Shown here: piece by piece, positions 15,252-23,189 of the stretch
How the letters are laid out: every line of letters begins with the position of its first letter
Numbering within the stretch: position 1 is the first letter of the stretch
Origin: Poseidonocella sp. HB161398
GTDB taxonomy: Bacteria > Pseudomonadota > Alphaproteobacteria > Rhodobacterales > Rhodobacteraceae
Reading direction: 5' to 3'
DNA length: 39,077 nucleotides
Assembly (NCBI RefSeq): GCF_005870025.1
Contig: NZ_VATA01000060.1
Location: 1-39,077 of the forward strand
Made by a program: the position numbers and the translations under genes
Notes under the pieces: generated by a model
What the model was told of the DNA's origin: nothing
What the model saw: only the letters and a program-made list of their open reading frames with translations
Database searches by the model: none

Positions 15252-17453
15252 CTAGCTGCCGCGGGCGCTGCTTCCGGTGGCGGGGAAGGCATAGCGGTAT
15301 TCCCGCCGTGCAGGCGGCCAGCTTGCCAGGACCTTCCAGCGCCGCTCGGCCAGCCCGTCCCCTGCCAGCGCGTCGAGGAAGCCCGCGATCCGGTCCGGCG
15401 CGGGCAGCGTGGGCAGCACGGTGTCCTTGTCGCGCGACTTCGCCATGTCGTCATGCAGCGCCTCGGGGCTGGCATATTTGCTGCCGCGCAGCATCAGCGC
15501 GACGGTGACGGCGCGGGCGGCCTCCAGCTGGGCGGCGGCGTCGCCGGTCTCCAGAAGCCGCGCCTTGGCCATCTGCCGTTCGAGCGCGGAGTTGAGGTAG
15601 AGGCCGCGCAGCAAGAGTTCGCTCATCACCGTGCCCTGCAGCGTGTCCATCAGCCCGCCGCGGAAGAGCGGGATCCACAGGGCCTGGCCGATCCGCCGCA
15701 CCGTGCCGTTGAAGGGCAGGAGCCCGATCAGCCGGTCGACCACCTTGGTCAGCCGTGCCTGCCCCTGGGAGAAGACCGGGGTCAGCGCGTCGTCCCCGGC
15801 GGCAGGCCAGGCGGGCTGGGGGATCTCGGGCATCGCGCCGGGATCGATCACCCGTCCCGAGGGGCCGCCATCCAGCACCGGGTTCGCCGGGTCCAGCACC
15901 AGATGGTCCTCGAGGAACTTCCGGCAGTTGAGCTGGCCGAGCAGGAAGTCGTGCTTGCGGAAGCTCTCGTCGAGGAAGCCGCCGAAGCCGTTGAGCGAGC
16001 CGCAGGCCATCGCGTTGCCGCCGGTCAGCACCGCGCCCTCGGCGGTCCGGCGCACCGGCGAGATGATGAAGCGCGAGCGGATGTCGGTATCGCTGGCCAG
16101 CATCAGCTCGGTCGGCTTGAAGCGCGCCTGCGAGATCACCACGCTGAGCAGCTTCGAGCCGATCGACAGAAGCCCCGAGAGCCGCGTCGCCGCGGCAGGC
16201 GTCAGCGGGGTGTAGGGCTCCATGTCGGGGAAGGGGTCGATCATCACGACCGCGCGGTCGGCGGTCAGGCTGGTGCGCGGATTGTCGAGAAGCGTGTTCG
16301 GGGCGCTGCCGCGCTTGCGGATCGCGAAGCGGGCATATTCGAAGGGCTCGTTGTTGATCGTGCCGCCATCGACGGCGATGTACGGCGCGGGGCTTGCGGC
16401 CGGGATGCCGTCGGGGAAGATATCCGGGATGCCGTGGCCGTCGGCGATGTCGATCGGCAGCGCCCCGCCCTGGCGCCCGCCGGGGCCCCTGGCGCCCAGC
16501 TCGGCCGCGAGCGCGTTGATGTAGCGCGCGGGCAGCGCGAAGGGGAAGGCCCCGGTCGCGATCGAGGCGACGGTGAATTTCTTCCAGTCGCCCAGATAGT
16601 CCGGCGCGGTGAAGGGGATGGAGCCGTCGGCAGCGGCCACCGCGGGGTCGAGCGTCATGCCGGCATCCTCCCAGTCCTCGAGCCAGGGCGAGGGCAGGGG
16701 CGCGCCGCTGCCGAGTTTCGGGATGCGGAAATGCCGGACCAGCCCGTGCTGGGTCATGTTGAACTTCACCCCGTCGCCGAACTGGATCTGGTTCGAGACG
16801 CCGTTCATCGCGGTGGTGGTCAGGAAGAGGTCGAACTGCCCCGAGACGAAGCTGTAGCCCTCGACCGTCTCCGTCCAGGCGGCGATGCCGCCGATCGCGC
16901 CGCTGGCGACCTTGTCGAGATAGCTGCCATTGAGCAGCGACAGCAGCGGCAGATCCGGTTCCGGCTGGAGCGGGCTGCGGTCCAGCAGCACCGGCGGCGC
17001 CTTGCCCAGGTCACTGTCCGAAAGGAGCCCGTCGCCATCCGCATAGAAGCTGAGCTGCCGCACCCAGACCTCGTAGACCGGGCCGAGCACATAGGTAAAT
17101 TCCGCCGTGCCGCCGCCGTCCACGGCGACCTCGTCCCGGCGCGGCGCGTCCCAGACCGCGGCGTCCTCGCCGCGCGCCTCGAGCAGGCTCGCCACGATCA
17201 GCCCGGCGGTGGTGCCGCCTGCCGAGGTGCCGCTCATCGCCTTGACGGCAACCCGGTGCTTCGGCCCGCCGGGCTGGCCCGCGCGGCGGTTATGGGCGCG
17301 CATCGCGCGGAAGAGGTAGTCGACCACGCCGGCGGTATAGGCGCCCGCCGAGATCGCCCCGGCCATGGCCAGGCCGATGACGAAGACCGGCATGGCGCCT
17401 TCGGGGTCCGGCTGGATTTCGGGGGCGGGCGGGGTCGTTGCGGACTCGCTCAT
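15252..17453 (-). CDS. Patatin-like phospholipase family protein (large, about 730 aa)
   Basis: A 733-residue protein. The N-terminal patatin fold has the oxyanion-type glycine-rich segment MAGAISAGAYTAGV (residues 30-43), the nucleophile elbow SGTSAGG (S77) and the catalytic-dyad Asp in VDGGT (D362), preceded by the patatin phrase ASIATGAFPFALP (297-309). About 370 further residues follow the Asp, unlike simple patatins of 300-400 residues. This tail includes VFSQGQARLTKVVDRLIG and IGQALWIPLFRGGL and has no recognised catalytic motif. Expected activity is lipid acyl hydrolysis. ATG 17453 was chosen with AAGGA about 10 nt upstream; an upstream extension of the frame is composed of unlikely residues. 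It is divergent from yhaO and upstream of the helicase gene. Confidence 0.85.
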   Translation of the reverse strand: MSESATTPPAPEIQPDPEGAMPVFVIGLAMAGAISAGAYTAGVVDYLFRAMRAHNRRAGQPGGPKHRVAVKAMSGTSAGGTTAGLIVASLLEARGEDAAVWDAPRRDEVAVDGGGTAEFTYVLGPVYEVWVRQLSFYADGDGLLSDSDLGKAPPVLLDRSPLQPEPDLPLLSLLNGSYLDKVASGAIGGIAAWTETVEGYSFVSGQFDLFLTTTAMNGVSNQIQFGDGVKFNMTQHGLVRHFRIPKLGSGAPLPSPWLEDWEDAGMTLDPAVAAADGSIPFTAPDYLGDWKKFTVASIATGAFPFALPARYINALAAELGARGPGGRQGGALPIDIADGHGIPDIFPDGIPAASPAPYIAVDGGTINNEPFEYARFAIRKRGSAPNTLLDNPRTSLTADRAVVMIDPFPDMEPYTPLTPAAATRLSGLLSIGSKLLSVVISQARFKPTELMLASDTDIRSRFIISPVRRTAEGAVLTGGNAMACGSLNGFGGFLDESFRKHDFLLGQLNCRKFLEDHLVLDPANPVLDGGPSGRVIDPGAMPEIPQPAWPAAGDDALTPVFSQGQARLTKVVDRLIGLLPFNGTVRRIGQALWIPLFRGGLMDTLQGTVMSELLLRGLYLNSALERQMAKARLLETGDAAAQLEAARAVTVALMLRGSKYASPEALHDDMAKSRDKDTVLPTLPAPDRIAGFLDALAGDGLAERRWKVLASWPPARREYRYAFPATGSSARGS

Positions 17454-17562
17454 CTGTCGGTGTCCTTCTGGCAGAAGTTCCGGGGAAAACAGGTGTCTGG
17501 CAATGAATGGCGCCCCGCGGGGCAGAATGAAGCTACCCCATGGTAAAGCGCGGCGGCCGCGC

Positions 17563-17583
17563 CATGCAAGCAAAGGTTGCATG
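17563..17583. promoter_or_regulatory. Perfect inverted repeat CATGCAA-N7-TTGCATG (candidate operator)
   Basis: A perfect 7-bp inverted repeat with a 7-nt centre lies in the 203-bp divergent region between the patatin-like gene and yhaO. The size and symmetry fit a dimeric repressor site. No cognate regulator is next to it, so this is a candidate only. Confidence 0.45.
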
Positions 17584-17619
17584 ACGGGCGCGGCGGGCGG
17601 CATCGGCTTGCCTCTGGCG

Positions 17620-17641
17620 GGCGGAGCGGTTTAGCTCCGCC
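17620..17641 (+). promoter_or_regulatory. Hairpin in the yhaO leader
   Basis: GGCGGAGC (17620-17627) and GCTCCGCC (17634-17641) form a perfect 8-bp stem with a 6-nt loop. It ends a few nucleotides before the GAGGAGG ribosome site (17644-17650) of yhaO. It could affect translation or mRNA stability. A further palindrome, GCCCCGCGGGGC, lies at 17512-17523. Confidence 0.4.
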
Positions 17642-17656
17642 CCGAGGAGGCCCTCC

Positions 17657-18904
17657 GTGACCCGTATCCTGCACACTGCCGACATCCATCTCGACTCGCC
17701 CCTGCGCTCGCTCGCGCTGCGCAGCGAGGGCTTGCGCGCCCGCGTCCAGGCGGCGACGCGCCGGGCGCTCGAATCGATCGTCGACCTGGCGATTGCCGAA
17801 AGCTGCGCGGCGGTGCTGATCGCGGGGGATCTCTTCGACGGGGCGGGGCGCAGCGCGCGCACCGGCGCCTTCCTGATCGCCCAGCTCGACCGGCTGCGCG
17901 CCGAGGGGATCGCGGTCTTCTACATCCGCGGCAACCATGACGCGGCCAGCCCGATCACCGGCAATGTCGAGCTGCCGGGCAATGTCCATGTCTTCACCGG
18001 CCGCGGCGGCCATCGCGAGATCCCGGGCACCGGCATTCATGTCCACGGCGTCAGCTTCAGCGGCCGCCACGCGCCCGATAGCCTGCTGCCGAAATTCGGC
18101 GCGCCGGTGGCGGGGGCGGTGAATATCGCCATGCTGCACACGTCGCTGGCGGGGGCGGCGGGGCATGATCCCTATGCGCCCTGCAGCCCGGCCGAGCTGG
18201 CCGCGATGGGCTTCGACTACTGGGCGCTCGGCCATGTCCACCGCCGCCAGGTCCACGGCACCCGGCCCTGGATCGTCATGCCGGGCATGCCGCAGGGCCG
18301 CGACATCGGCGAGGACGGGCCGAAATCCGCGACCCTGATCGAAATCGGCCCGGAGGGCATCACCGCGGAAGAGCGCGTCGTCTCGCCGGTGGAATTCCTG
18401 CGCTGCCCGCTCGACATCACCGGCGTGGCCGAGGAGGACGCGCTGCGCGACCTGATCCGGGCGGAATTCGCGCGCCAGGCCGGGGCGCTGGTCTCGGAGG
18501 ACGGCATCCTCAGGCTGCAGCTGACCGGCGAGAGCCCGCTCCACTGGCGCCTGCGCCGCGACCGGGCGCTCTGGGAGGAGACGGCCGAGGGGCTGGCGCG
18601 GGCGACGGGCCGGCTCTGGCTCGAGTCGCTCGATCTCGATCTTGCCGCGCCGGGCGAGGCGCGCCCGGCCGGGGCGGTGGCCGACCTGGCCGCGCTGATG
18701 GACGAGATCGCCGCCGGCGAGGCCTTCCGCGCCGAGGGCCGTGCCGCGGTGGAGGCAATGCTGTCCGAGCTGTCCAAGGTGCTGCCGCGCGCCGAGCTTG
18801 ACCGCATGGCCGCCGACGAGGCCGGGCTCGCCGCGCTGGCGGAGCGGCTCCTGGCCTCGGGCGCCGAGGAAATCACCGCGCGGATGACGGGGGCGGCGAC
18901 GTGA
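17657..18904 (+). CDS. yhaO: SbcD/YhaO-like DNA repair exonuclease (calcineurin-like phosphoesterase)
   Basis: A 415-residue metallophosphoesterase of the SbcD/Mre11 class. Metal-binding motifs are HTADIHLDSP (D9, H11), AGDLFDGA (GD 57-58) and RGNHDA (92-96), with MLHTSL and YWALGHVHRR in the second half. The C-terminal 160 residues are the partner-binding/capping region. With its partner it should form a Mre11-Rad50-like nuclease that processes DNA ends. GTG 17657 is the start, 6 nt after GAGGAGG. Its stop overlaps the start of the large SMC-like gene, so the two are coupled. Confidence 0.9.
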   Translation: MTRILHTADIHLDSPLRSLALRSEGLRARVQAATRRALESIVDLAIAESCAAVLIAGDLFDGAGRSARTGAFLIAQLDRLRAEGIAVFYIRGNHDAASPITGNVELPGNVHVFTGRGGHREIPGTGIHVHGVSFSGRHAPDSLLPKFGAPVAGAVNIAMLHTSLAGAAGHDPYAPCSPAELAAMGFDYWALGHVHRRQVHGTRPWIVMPGMPQGRDIGEDGPKSATLIEIGPEGITAEERVVSPVEFLRCPLDITGVAEEDALRDLIRAEFARQAGALVSEDGILRLQLTGESPLHWRLRRDRALWEETAEGLARATGRLWLESLDLDLAAPGEARPAGAVADLAALMDEIAAGEAFRAEGRAAVEAMLSELSKVLPRAELDRMAADEAGLAALAERLLASGAEEITARMTGAAT

Positions 18905-21900
18905 TGCGGCTGCGCAGTCTCACGCTCGACATGTTCGGCCAGTTCGCCGCCAAGAGCTTCGATTTCGGCGAGGCGCCGGCCGGCGCCCCGGATTTCCACA
19001 TCGTCCACGGCCCGAACGAGGCCGGCAAGACGACGACGATGGAGGGCTATCTGCGCCTGCTCTACGGCTTCCGGCCGAAGAACGAGCCCTATGATTTCCG
19101 CCATGGCCGCAGCGCGCTGCGGGTCTCGGGCGTGCTGGAAACGGGTGGCGAGCCGCGCGGCTATGCCCGCGTTCCGGGCCGCTCGGGGACGCTTCTCGAT
19201 GCCGCGGGGGCGGCGCTGCCCGAGGGCGCGCTGGGGGCGCTGCTCGGCGGGCTCGACGAGGCGGCCTATCGCAGCCTCTTCTGCCTCGACGATGCCACGA
19301 TCGAATCCGGCGGCGAGGAGATCGTCCGCGCCCAGGGCGAGATCGGGCGGCTGCTCTTCTCCGCGGCGGCCGGGATCGGCGGGCTCAGCGAGGTTCTGGA
19401 TGCCGCGCGCGGCGAGGCCGAGGCGCTCTACATGCCGCGCCGCCGCAGCACGGAATTCGCCCGGCTGAAGGGCGAGATCGCCGAGGTCTCCGCGCAGATC
19501 GAGGCGATCGACCTGCAGGCGCCCGCGCTGAAGGCGCTGCGCCAGCAGCTGGCCGCGGCGGAAGCGGAAGAGGCGCGGCTGACGGCGGAGCGGAAGGCGC
19601 AGCATGCCCGGCGGGCGCGGCTCGCCGCCGAGATCGAGGCGCTGCCGCTTCTCGCCGCGCTCGACGGCATGGCGGCGGAGCTGGCCGCGCATCCCGGCTG
19701 GCCGCGGCCCGAAGAGGGCACGGGCGAGCATCTGGTGCAGCAGACCGGGCGCGAGGCCGCGGCAAAGGCCGAGCGCGCCCGGCTCTTGCAGGCAATTTCC
19801 GTTGGCGAGAAAGCGCTAGAGTCGGCAGCGCCCGATCCGGCGCATCTGGCGCTGGCGGAGCCGCTGGAGGCGCTAGCGGAGCTCGCCGGGCGGCAGCGAC
19901 CGGCGGCGCAGGATCTGCCACGGCGGCGGGCGCGGCTTGTCGAGCTCTCTGACGAAATCCTCGCGCGGCTGGCGGGGCTCGGCATCACCGGGGCGGAGGC
20001 GCTGTCGCTGCCCTTGCCGGATGCGGACACCCTGTCGGCGCTCGACGCGGCCTTCCGCGCCCGCGCCACGGCCCGGGCCGATGCCGGGCGCGACCGGGCG
20101 GAGCGCGACGCGCTGGCGCGGCGGCGCGACCAGGCGGCGGCGGAACTTGCCGTGCATCGCGGCGCCCCGGCGCCGGGGGCCGACCTTGCCGGGCTGCTCG
20201 CCTGCCATTCGGCCGACCGGCTGGCCCCGCGCCATGCCGCGGCGCTGGCCGATCTGGCCGCGGCCGGGCGGCGGGCAGGCGAGGCGCTGGATGCGCTGGC
20301 GCTGAAGGGGCAGGTCTTCGCCGCCCCGCCGGTCCCCGCGCTGTCCTCGGCGGAGGCGGAGGCGCGGCTGGTCCGATTGCAGGAGGAGGGGCAGGCCCTG
20401 GCCGCGGCGCGGACGGCGGCGTCGGCGCAAAGCGAAGAGATCGCGGCGCTGGAGGCGCGGATCGACAAGGCGCGGCGCGGCGATGGTCCGCTGGATGACG
20501 CCGCCGCGGCAGAGCTTCTGGCCCAGCGGGACCGGCTCTGGGCGGCGCATCTTGCGGCGCTCGATCGCGGTACGGCGGAGGGGTTCGCGGCGGCGATGCA
20601 GGCGCATGACCGCGCCCAGTCCGGGCGGCTGGCCCATGCCGCGGAGCTGGGCGCGCTGCGCGAGATGGAGACGCGGCTGGCCGAGGCGCGGGCAAGGCAG
20701 ACGGCCGGGGCAAAGGCGCTGGAGGCGGCCGGGGCGGCACTGAAGGACGGGCAGGCGGCCTTGGCGGCGGCGGCGCGCGACTCGGGGCTCGAGGCCCCGC
20801 TGGACCCCGCCGCGCTGCCCGGCTGGCTGCGCCGGGCAGAGACGGCGGCGGAGGCCGCGGCGGCGCTGGCGCGGGCCGAGGCGGAGCACCGGCCGGTGAT
20901 CGAGGCGGCGGCGGCACTGATGGCGGCGCTCGCCCCGCATGTGCCGCGCGCGGCGCCCGAATTCGGCGAGGTGCTGGAAGAGGCGCGCCGCCTTGATGCC
21001 GCCTGGCGGGCGCATGACGAGGCCGGGCGGGCGCTGGAGGCGGGGCTTGCCGCGCTGGAGCGGGATCTGGCGGAGCGGCAGGCCGCGCTCGATGCGGCCG
21101 AGGCCGCGGCCGCGCGGGCCGGGGCCGAGTGGCAGGCGCTGGCGGGCGCGCAATTCGGCGGGCGGCTCGACCCGGAGGCGGTGACGGGCACGCTGCAGCC
21201 GCTGAACGAGCTCGCCGCGCTCGGCCGGGAACGCGCGCAGGTGGCGCGGCAGGTCGCGACGATGGAGGAGGACGCCGCGCGCTTTGCCGAGGGCGTGGCG
21301 GCGCTTGCCGGGCCGCTCGGACTGGCGGAGGCCGATCCGCTGGCGGGCTACCAGGCGCTTGCCGGGCTGCTGGCGACGGCAGAGCGCGGCGCGGAGGCCC
21401 GGAAGGCGGCCGCGGACCGGCTGGAGGCGGATCGGCAGGCGCTTGCCGCCGAAGAGGAGACGCTTGCCGGAATTGCCGGGCTGGTGGCCGATCTCGGCCG
21501 CGACTTCCCGCCCGGCGTGCCGGTGGCGACGCTGTCCGAGCTGCGCCAGGCCGTGGCGCGGGCGGGCGAGCTGGCGCGGCTCGGCCGCGAGGCGGCGGCG
21601 CTGGAACAGCGGATCTGCGCGGCGCTCGGGCTTCGGACGGCGGAAGAGGCGCGGACGGCGCTCGAGGGACGCAGCCAGCCGGAGCTGGCGGCGGAACTTG
21701 CGGCGCTGGAGGCCGGGCTCGAGCCGCTCGAGGCGGGCTACCGCGCGGCGATCGAGGCGCACAGCGCGGCGCAGCGCGATCTGGCGGCGGTCTCGGACGA
21801 TGCCGAGGTGGCGCTCCTGGCGGAGCGGCGCGCGGTGCTGGAATTGCAGCTGGCGCAGACGGCGGAGCGGCATCTGGCGCTCGATCTGGGGCTGCGGCTG

Positions 21901-22359
21901 GCCGAGGAGGCGATCCGCCGCTACCGCGACCGCCATCGCGGCGCGATGATGGCGGCGACCGAGGCGGCCTTTGCCGAGCTGACCAATGGCGGCTATCCGC
22001 GGCTTGAAACCCGCCGCGAGGGCCAGGCCGAAACGCTCTTCGCGATCGACAGCGCGGGCACGGCGCGTCAGGCGCAGGACATGTCGAAGGGCACGCGGTT
22101 CCAGCTCTACCTGGCACTGCGGGCGGCGGCCCATGCCCAGATGGCGGCGCAGGGCACCTGCCTGCCGTTCTTCTGCGACGACATCTTCGAGACCTTCGAC
22201 GAGGAGCGCACCCGCGCGGCCTGCCGGGTGATGGCGCGGATCGGCCGGACCGGGCAGGCGATCTACCTGACCCATCACCGCCACGTGGTCGAGATCGCCC
22301 GCGAGGTCTGCGGCGAGGGGCTGCGCGTGCACGAGCTGGATCCGGCGCGGACGGCCTGA
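18904..22359 (+). CDS. yhaN: SbcC/YhaN-like SMC-type ATPase
   Basis: A 1151-residue ABC-type ATPase of the SbcC/Rad50/YhaN group. Walker A HGPNEAGKTTT is at about 35-45. A very long Ala/Glu/Arg-rich coiled-coil region runs from roughly residue 190 to 1020. The C-terminal head has the signature MSKGTRFQLYLALR and Walker B LPFFCDDIFETFDEER, then a His switch in YLTHHRHV. YhaN rather than SbcC is favoured because of the AAGKTT-type loop, the lack of a clear zinc-hook CxxC in the coiled coil, and the partner's sequence. ATG 18904 shares a base with the stop of yhaO; a GTG directly before it (18901) is an alternative that adds one residue. Confidence 0.9.
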   Translation: MRLRSLTLDMFGQFAAKSFDFGEAPAGAPDFHIVHGPNEAGKTTTMEGYLRLLYGFRPKNEPYDFRHGRSALRVSGVLETGGEPRGYARVPGRSGTLLDAAGAALPEGALGALLGGLDEAAYRSLFCLDDATIESGGEEIVRAQGEIGRLLFSAAAGIGGLSEVLDAARGEAEALYMPRRRSTEFARLKGEIAEVSAQIEAIDLQAPALKALRQQLAAAEAEEARLTAERKAQHARRARLAAEIEALPLLAALDGMAAELAAHPGWPRPEEGTGEHLVQQTGREAAAKAERARLLQAISVGEKALESAAPDPAHLALAEPLEALAELAGRQRPAAQDLPRRRARLVELSDEILARLAGLGITGAEALSLPLPDADTLSALDAAFRARATARADAGRDRAERDALARRRDQAAAELAVHRGAPAPGADLAGLLACHSADRLAPRHAAALADLAAAGRRAGEALDALALKGQVFAAPPVPALSSAEAEARLVRLQEEGQALAAARTAASAQSEEIAALEARIDKARRGDGPLDDAAAAELLAQRDRLWAAHLAALDRGTAEGFAAAMQAHDRAQSGRLAHAAELGALREMETRLAEARARQTAGAKALEAAGAALKDGQAALAAAARDSGLEAPLDPAALPGWLRRAETAAEAAAALARAEAEHRPVIEAAAALMAALAPHVPRAAPEFGEVLEEARRLDAAWRAHDEAGRALEAGLAALERDLAERQAALDAAEAAAARAGAEWQALAGAQFGGRLDPEAVTGTLQPLNELAALGRERAQVARQVATMEEDAARFAEGVAALAGPLGLAEADPLAGYQALAGLLATAERGAEARKAAADRLEADRQALAAEEETLAGIAGLVADLGRDFPPGVPVATLSELRQAVARAGELARLGREAAALEQRICAALGLRTAEEARTALEGRSQPELAAELAALEAGLEPLEAGYRAAIEAHSAAQRDLAAVSDDAEVALLAERRAVLELQLAQTAERHLALDLGLRLAEEAIRRYRDRHRGAMMAATEAAFAELTNGGYPRLETRREGQAETLFAIDSAGTARQAQDMSKGTRFQLYLALRAAAHAQMAAQGTCLPFFCDDIFETFDEERTRAACRVMARIGRTGQAIYLTHHRHVVEIAREVCGEGLRVHELDPARTA

Positions 22360-22389
22360 GCGGGCGGAAGGGCAGGGAAGAGAGGGGCT

Positions 22390-22509
22390 GGAAAAAAGAA
22401 AGCGGCGACCCCAGGGAGGAGGAGGGGGCCGCCGCAGATTTTCCGCAGCTCAGGGAGGAGGAGGAGCTGCCGGAAACTTTGAATTCCGGTGGATGCCGCT
22501 GCATCCGAT
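22390..22509 (-). ncRNA. CcsR/cuckoo-type small RNA, copy A
   Basis: About 120 nt on the minus strand between yhaN and the universal-stress gene. From 5' to 3': a 6-bp hairpin GGATGC/GCATCC (22490-22505); a hairpin with stem GCAGCTC/GAGCTGC extended by TTTCC/GGAAA (22440-22476); and a hairpin GCGGCG.../...CGCCGC (22402-22435), followed by a U-rich run (complement of the A-run 22392-22401) that completes an intrinsic terminator. Both main loops read CUCCUCCUCCCU in the RNA, an anti-Shine-Dalgarno motif like that of the CCUCCUCCC-motif RNAs (CcsR) of R. sphaeroides. The 5' end is inferred from the promoter. No DUF1127-type small gene, often found upstream of such RNAs, is visible. Confidence 0.82.
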
Positions 22510-22515
22510 GACTTC

Positions 22516-22544
22516 AACCTACCCTTTGTGCCGCGCTGCAGCAA
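22516..22544 (-). promoter_or_regulatory. Promoter of sRNA copy A
   Basis: On the minus strand TTGCTG (22539-22544) and TAGGTT (22516-22521) are separated by 17 nt. The same -35 hexamer and spacing occur in front of sRNA copy B, and GGTTGCTGC is shared by both, which supports the call. The sigma factor (housekeeping or RpoH-type) is not settled. Confidence 0.6.
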
Positions 22545-22751
22545 CCGCTTTTTCTGCAACGCAGCGTTGCAGTCGCAGCATGGCGGCGGGGCGCCGCGCC
22601 AGCGCGAGGCGGACCGGCTGTTCGCGGCCTGCCGACTGTTCTTCGGCAGAGCGGGGCAGCGTTTCGCGCGCAGGCATCGCCCGCGCGCTCCGGACATGGA
22701 AAGGGCGCCCCTCCGGCAGGAGGCGCGCCCGTTGCAAGCCCTTGGGCCGGA

Positions 22752-23174
22752 TCAGTTTCCGCGCAGGACCAGGACCGATTTGCGGGAATGCCGCAGGAGC
22801 CGCGCAGCGTTGGTGCCGAGCAGGTACTCCTTCAGCTCGGGCCGGTGGGCGCCGACCATGATCAGGTCGACATCGAGCTCGTCGGCAAGGCGGATCACCC
22901 GGTCATAGACCGTGCCGGTCAGCACATGCGGCTCGGCCTCCACCCCGGCATCGGCCAGCGCGCGCTCCAGCTCCGCCTGGGCGGCATGGCGCGAGCGCTC
23001 GCCGAAATCCTGGCCGAGCTGCGCGCCGACGATGGCCATGCCGACATCGGGCACGACCGTGACGACATGGAGCGTCGCGCCCCAGCCCGCGGCCGCCTCC
23101 TGCGCCGCTTTCAGGAGTGCCCGGGTCTCCTCGGGCACCGAGACATCGACCGATGCCAGAACTGTCTTGAACAT
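22752..23174 (-). CDS. Universal stress protein (UspA family, TRAP-associated)
   Basis: A 140-residue single-domain UspA protein. The N-terminal strand TVLASVDVSVPEE, the dinucleotide-fold segment VDLIMVGAHRPELKEYLLGTNAARLLRHSRKSVLVLR and the final strand are all present. The ATP loop is degenerate (GAHRPEL in place of GxxGxxG), so nucleotide binding is uncertain. It is the last gene of the TRAP-TAXI operon, 15 nt downstream of the permease; small Usp proteins of this kind (like TeaD) regulate TRAP uptake. The ribosome site is an unusually strong AAGGAGGAGGAG just upstream. ATG 23174 is preferred; a GTG 3 nt before it is possible. Confidence 0.88.
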   Translation of the reverse strand: MFKTVLASVDVSVPEETRALLKAAQEAAAGWGATLHVVTVVPDVGMAIVGAQLGQDFGERSRHAAQAELERALADAGVEAEPHVLTGTVYDRVIRLADELDVDLIMVGAHRPELKEYLLGTNAARLLRHSRKSVLVLRGN

Positions 23175-23189
23175 CACTCTCCTCCTCCT

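Noticed and set aside
15453-17546. Long plus-strand open frame antisense to the patatin-like gene
   Set aside because: A GC-driven shadow: His/Arg/Gly-rich product without motifs, while the minus frame has the full patatin motifs.
13107-22359. Helicase + patatin + SbcCD-like genes as a complete anti-phage system
   Set aside because: The two pairs are on opposite strands, each pair is explained by housekeeping repair or lipid functions, and no sensor or cyclase is present; kept only as a low-weight idea.
22390-22509. Reading the sRNA locus on the plus strand, where the loops would be GGGAGGAGG
   Set aside because: The U-rich tail, promoter and G-U wobble pair only fit minus-strand transcription.
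22522-22751. Search for a DUF1127-type small gene upstream of sRNA copy A
   Set aside because: No frame here has the short Arg-rich DUF1127 pattern (such as an RxxRxxLxxLxxxxLxDIG segment).
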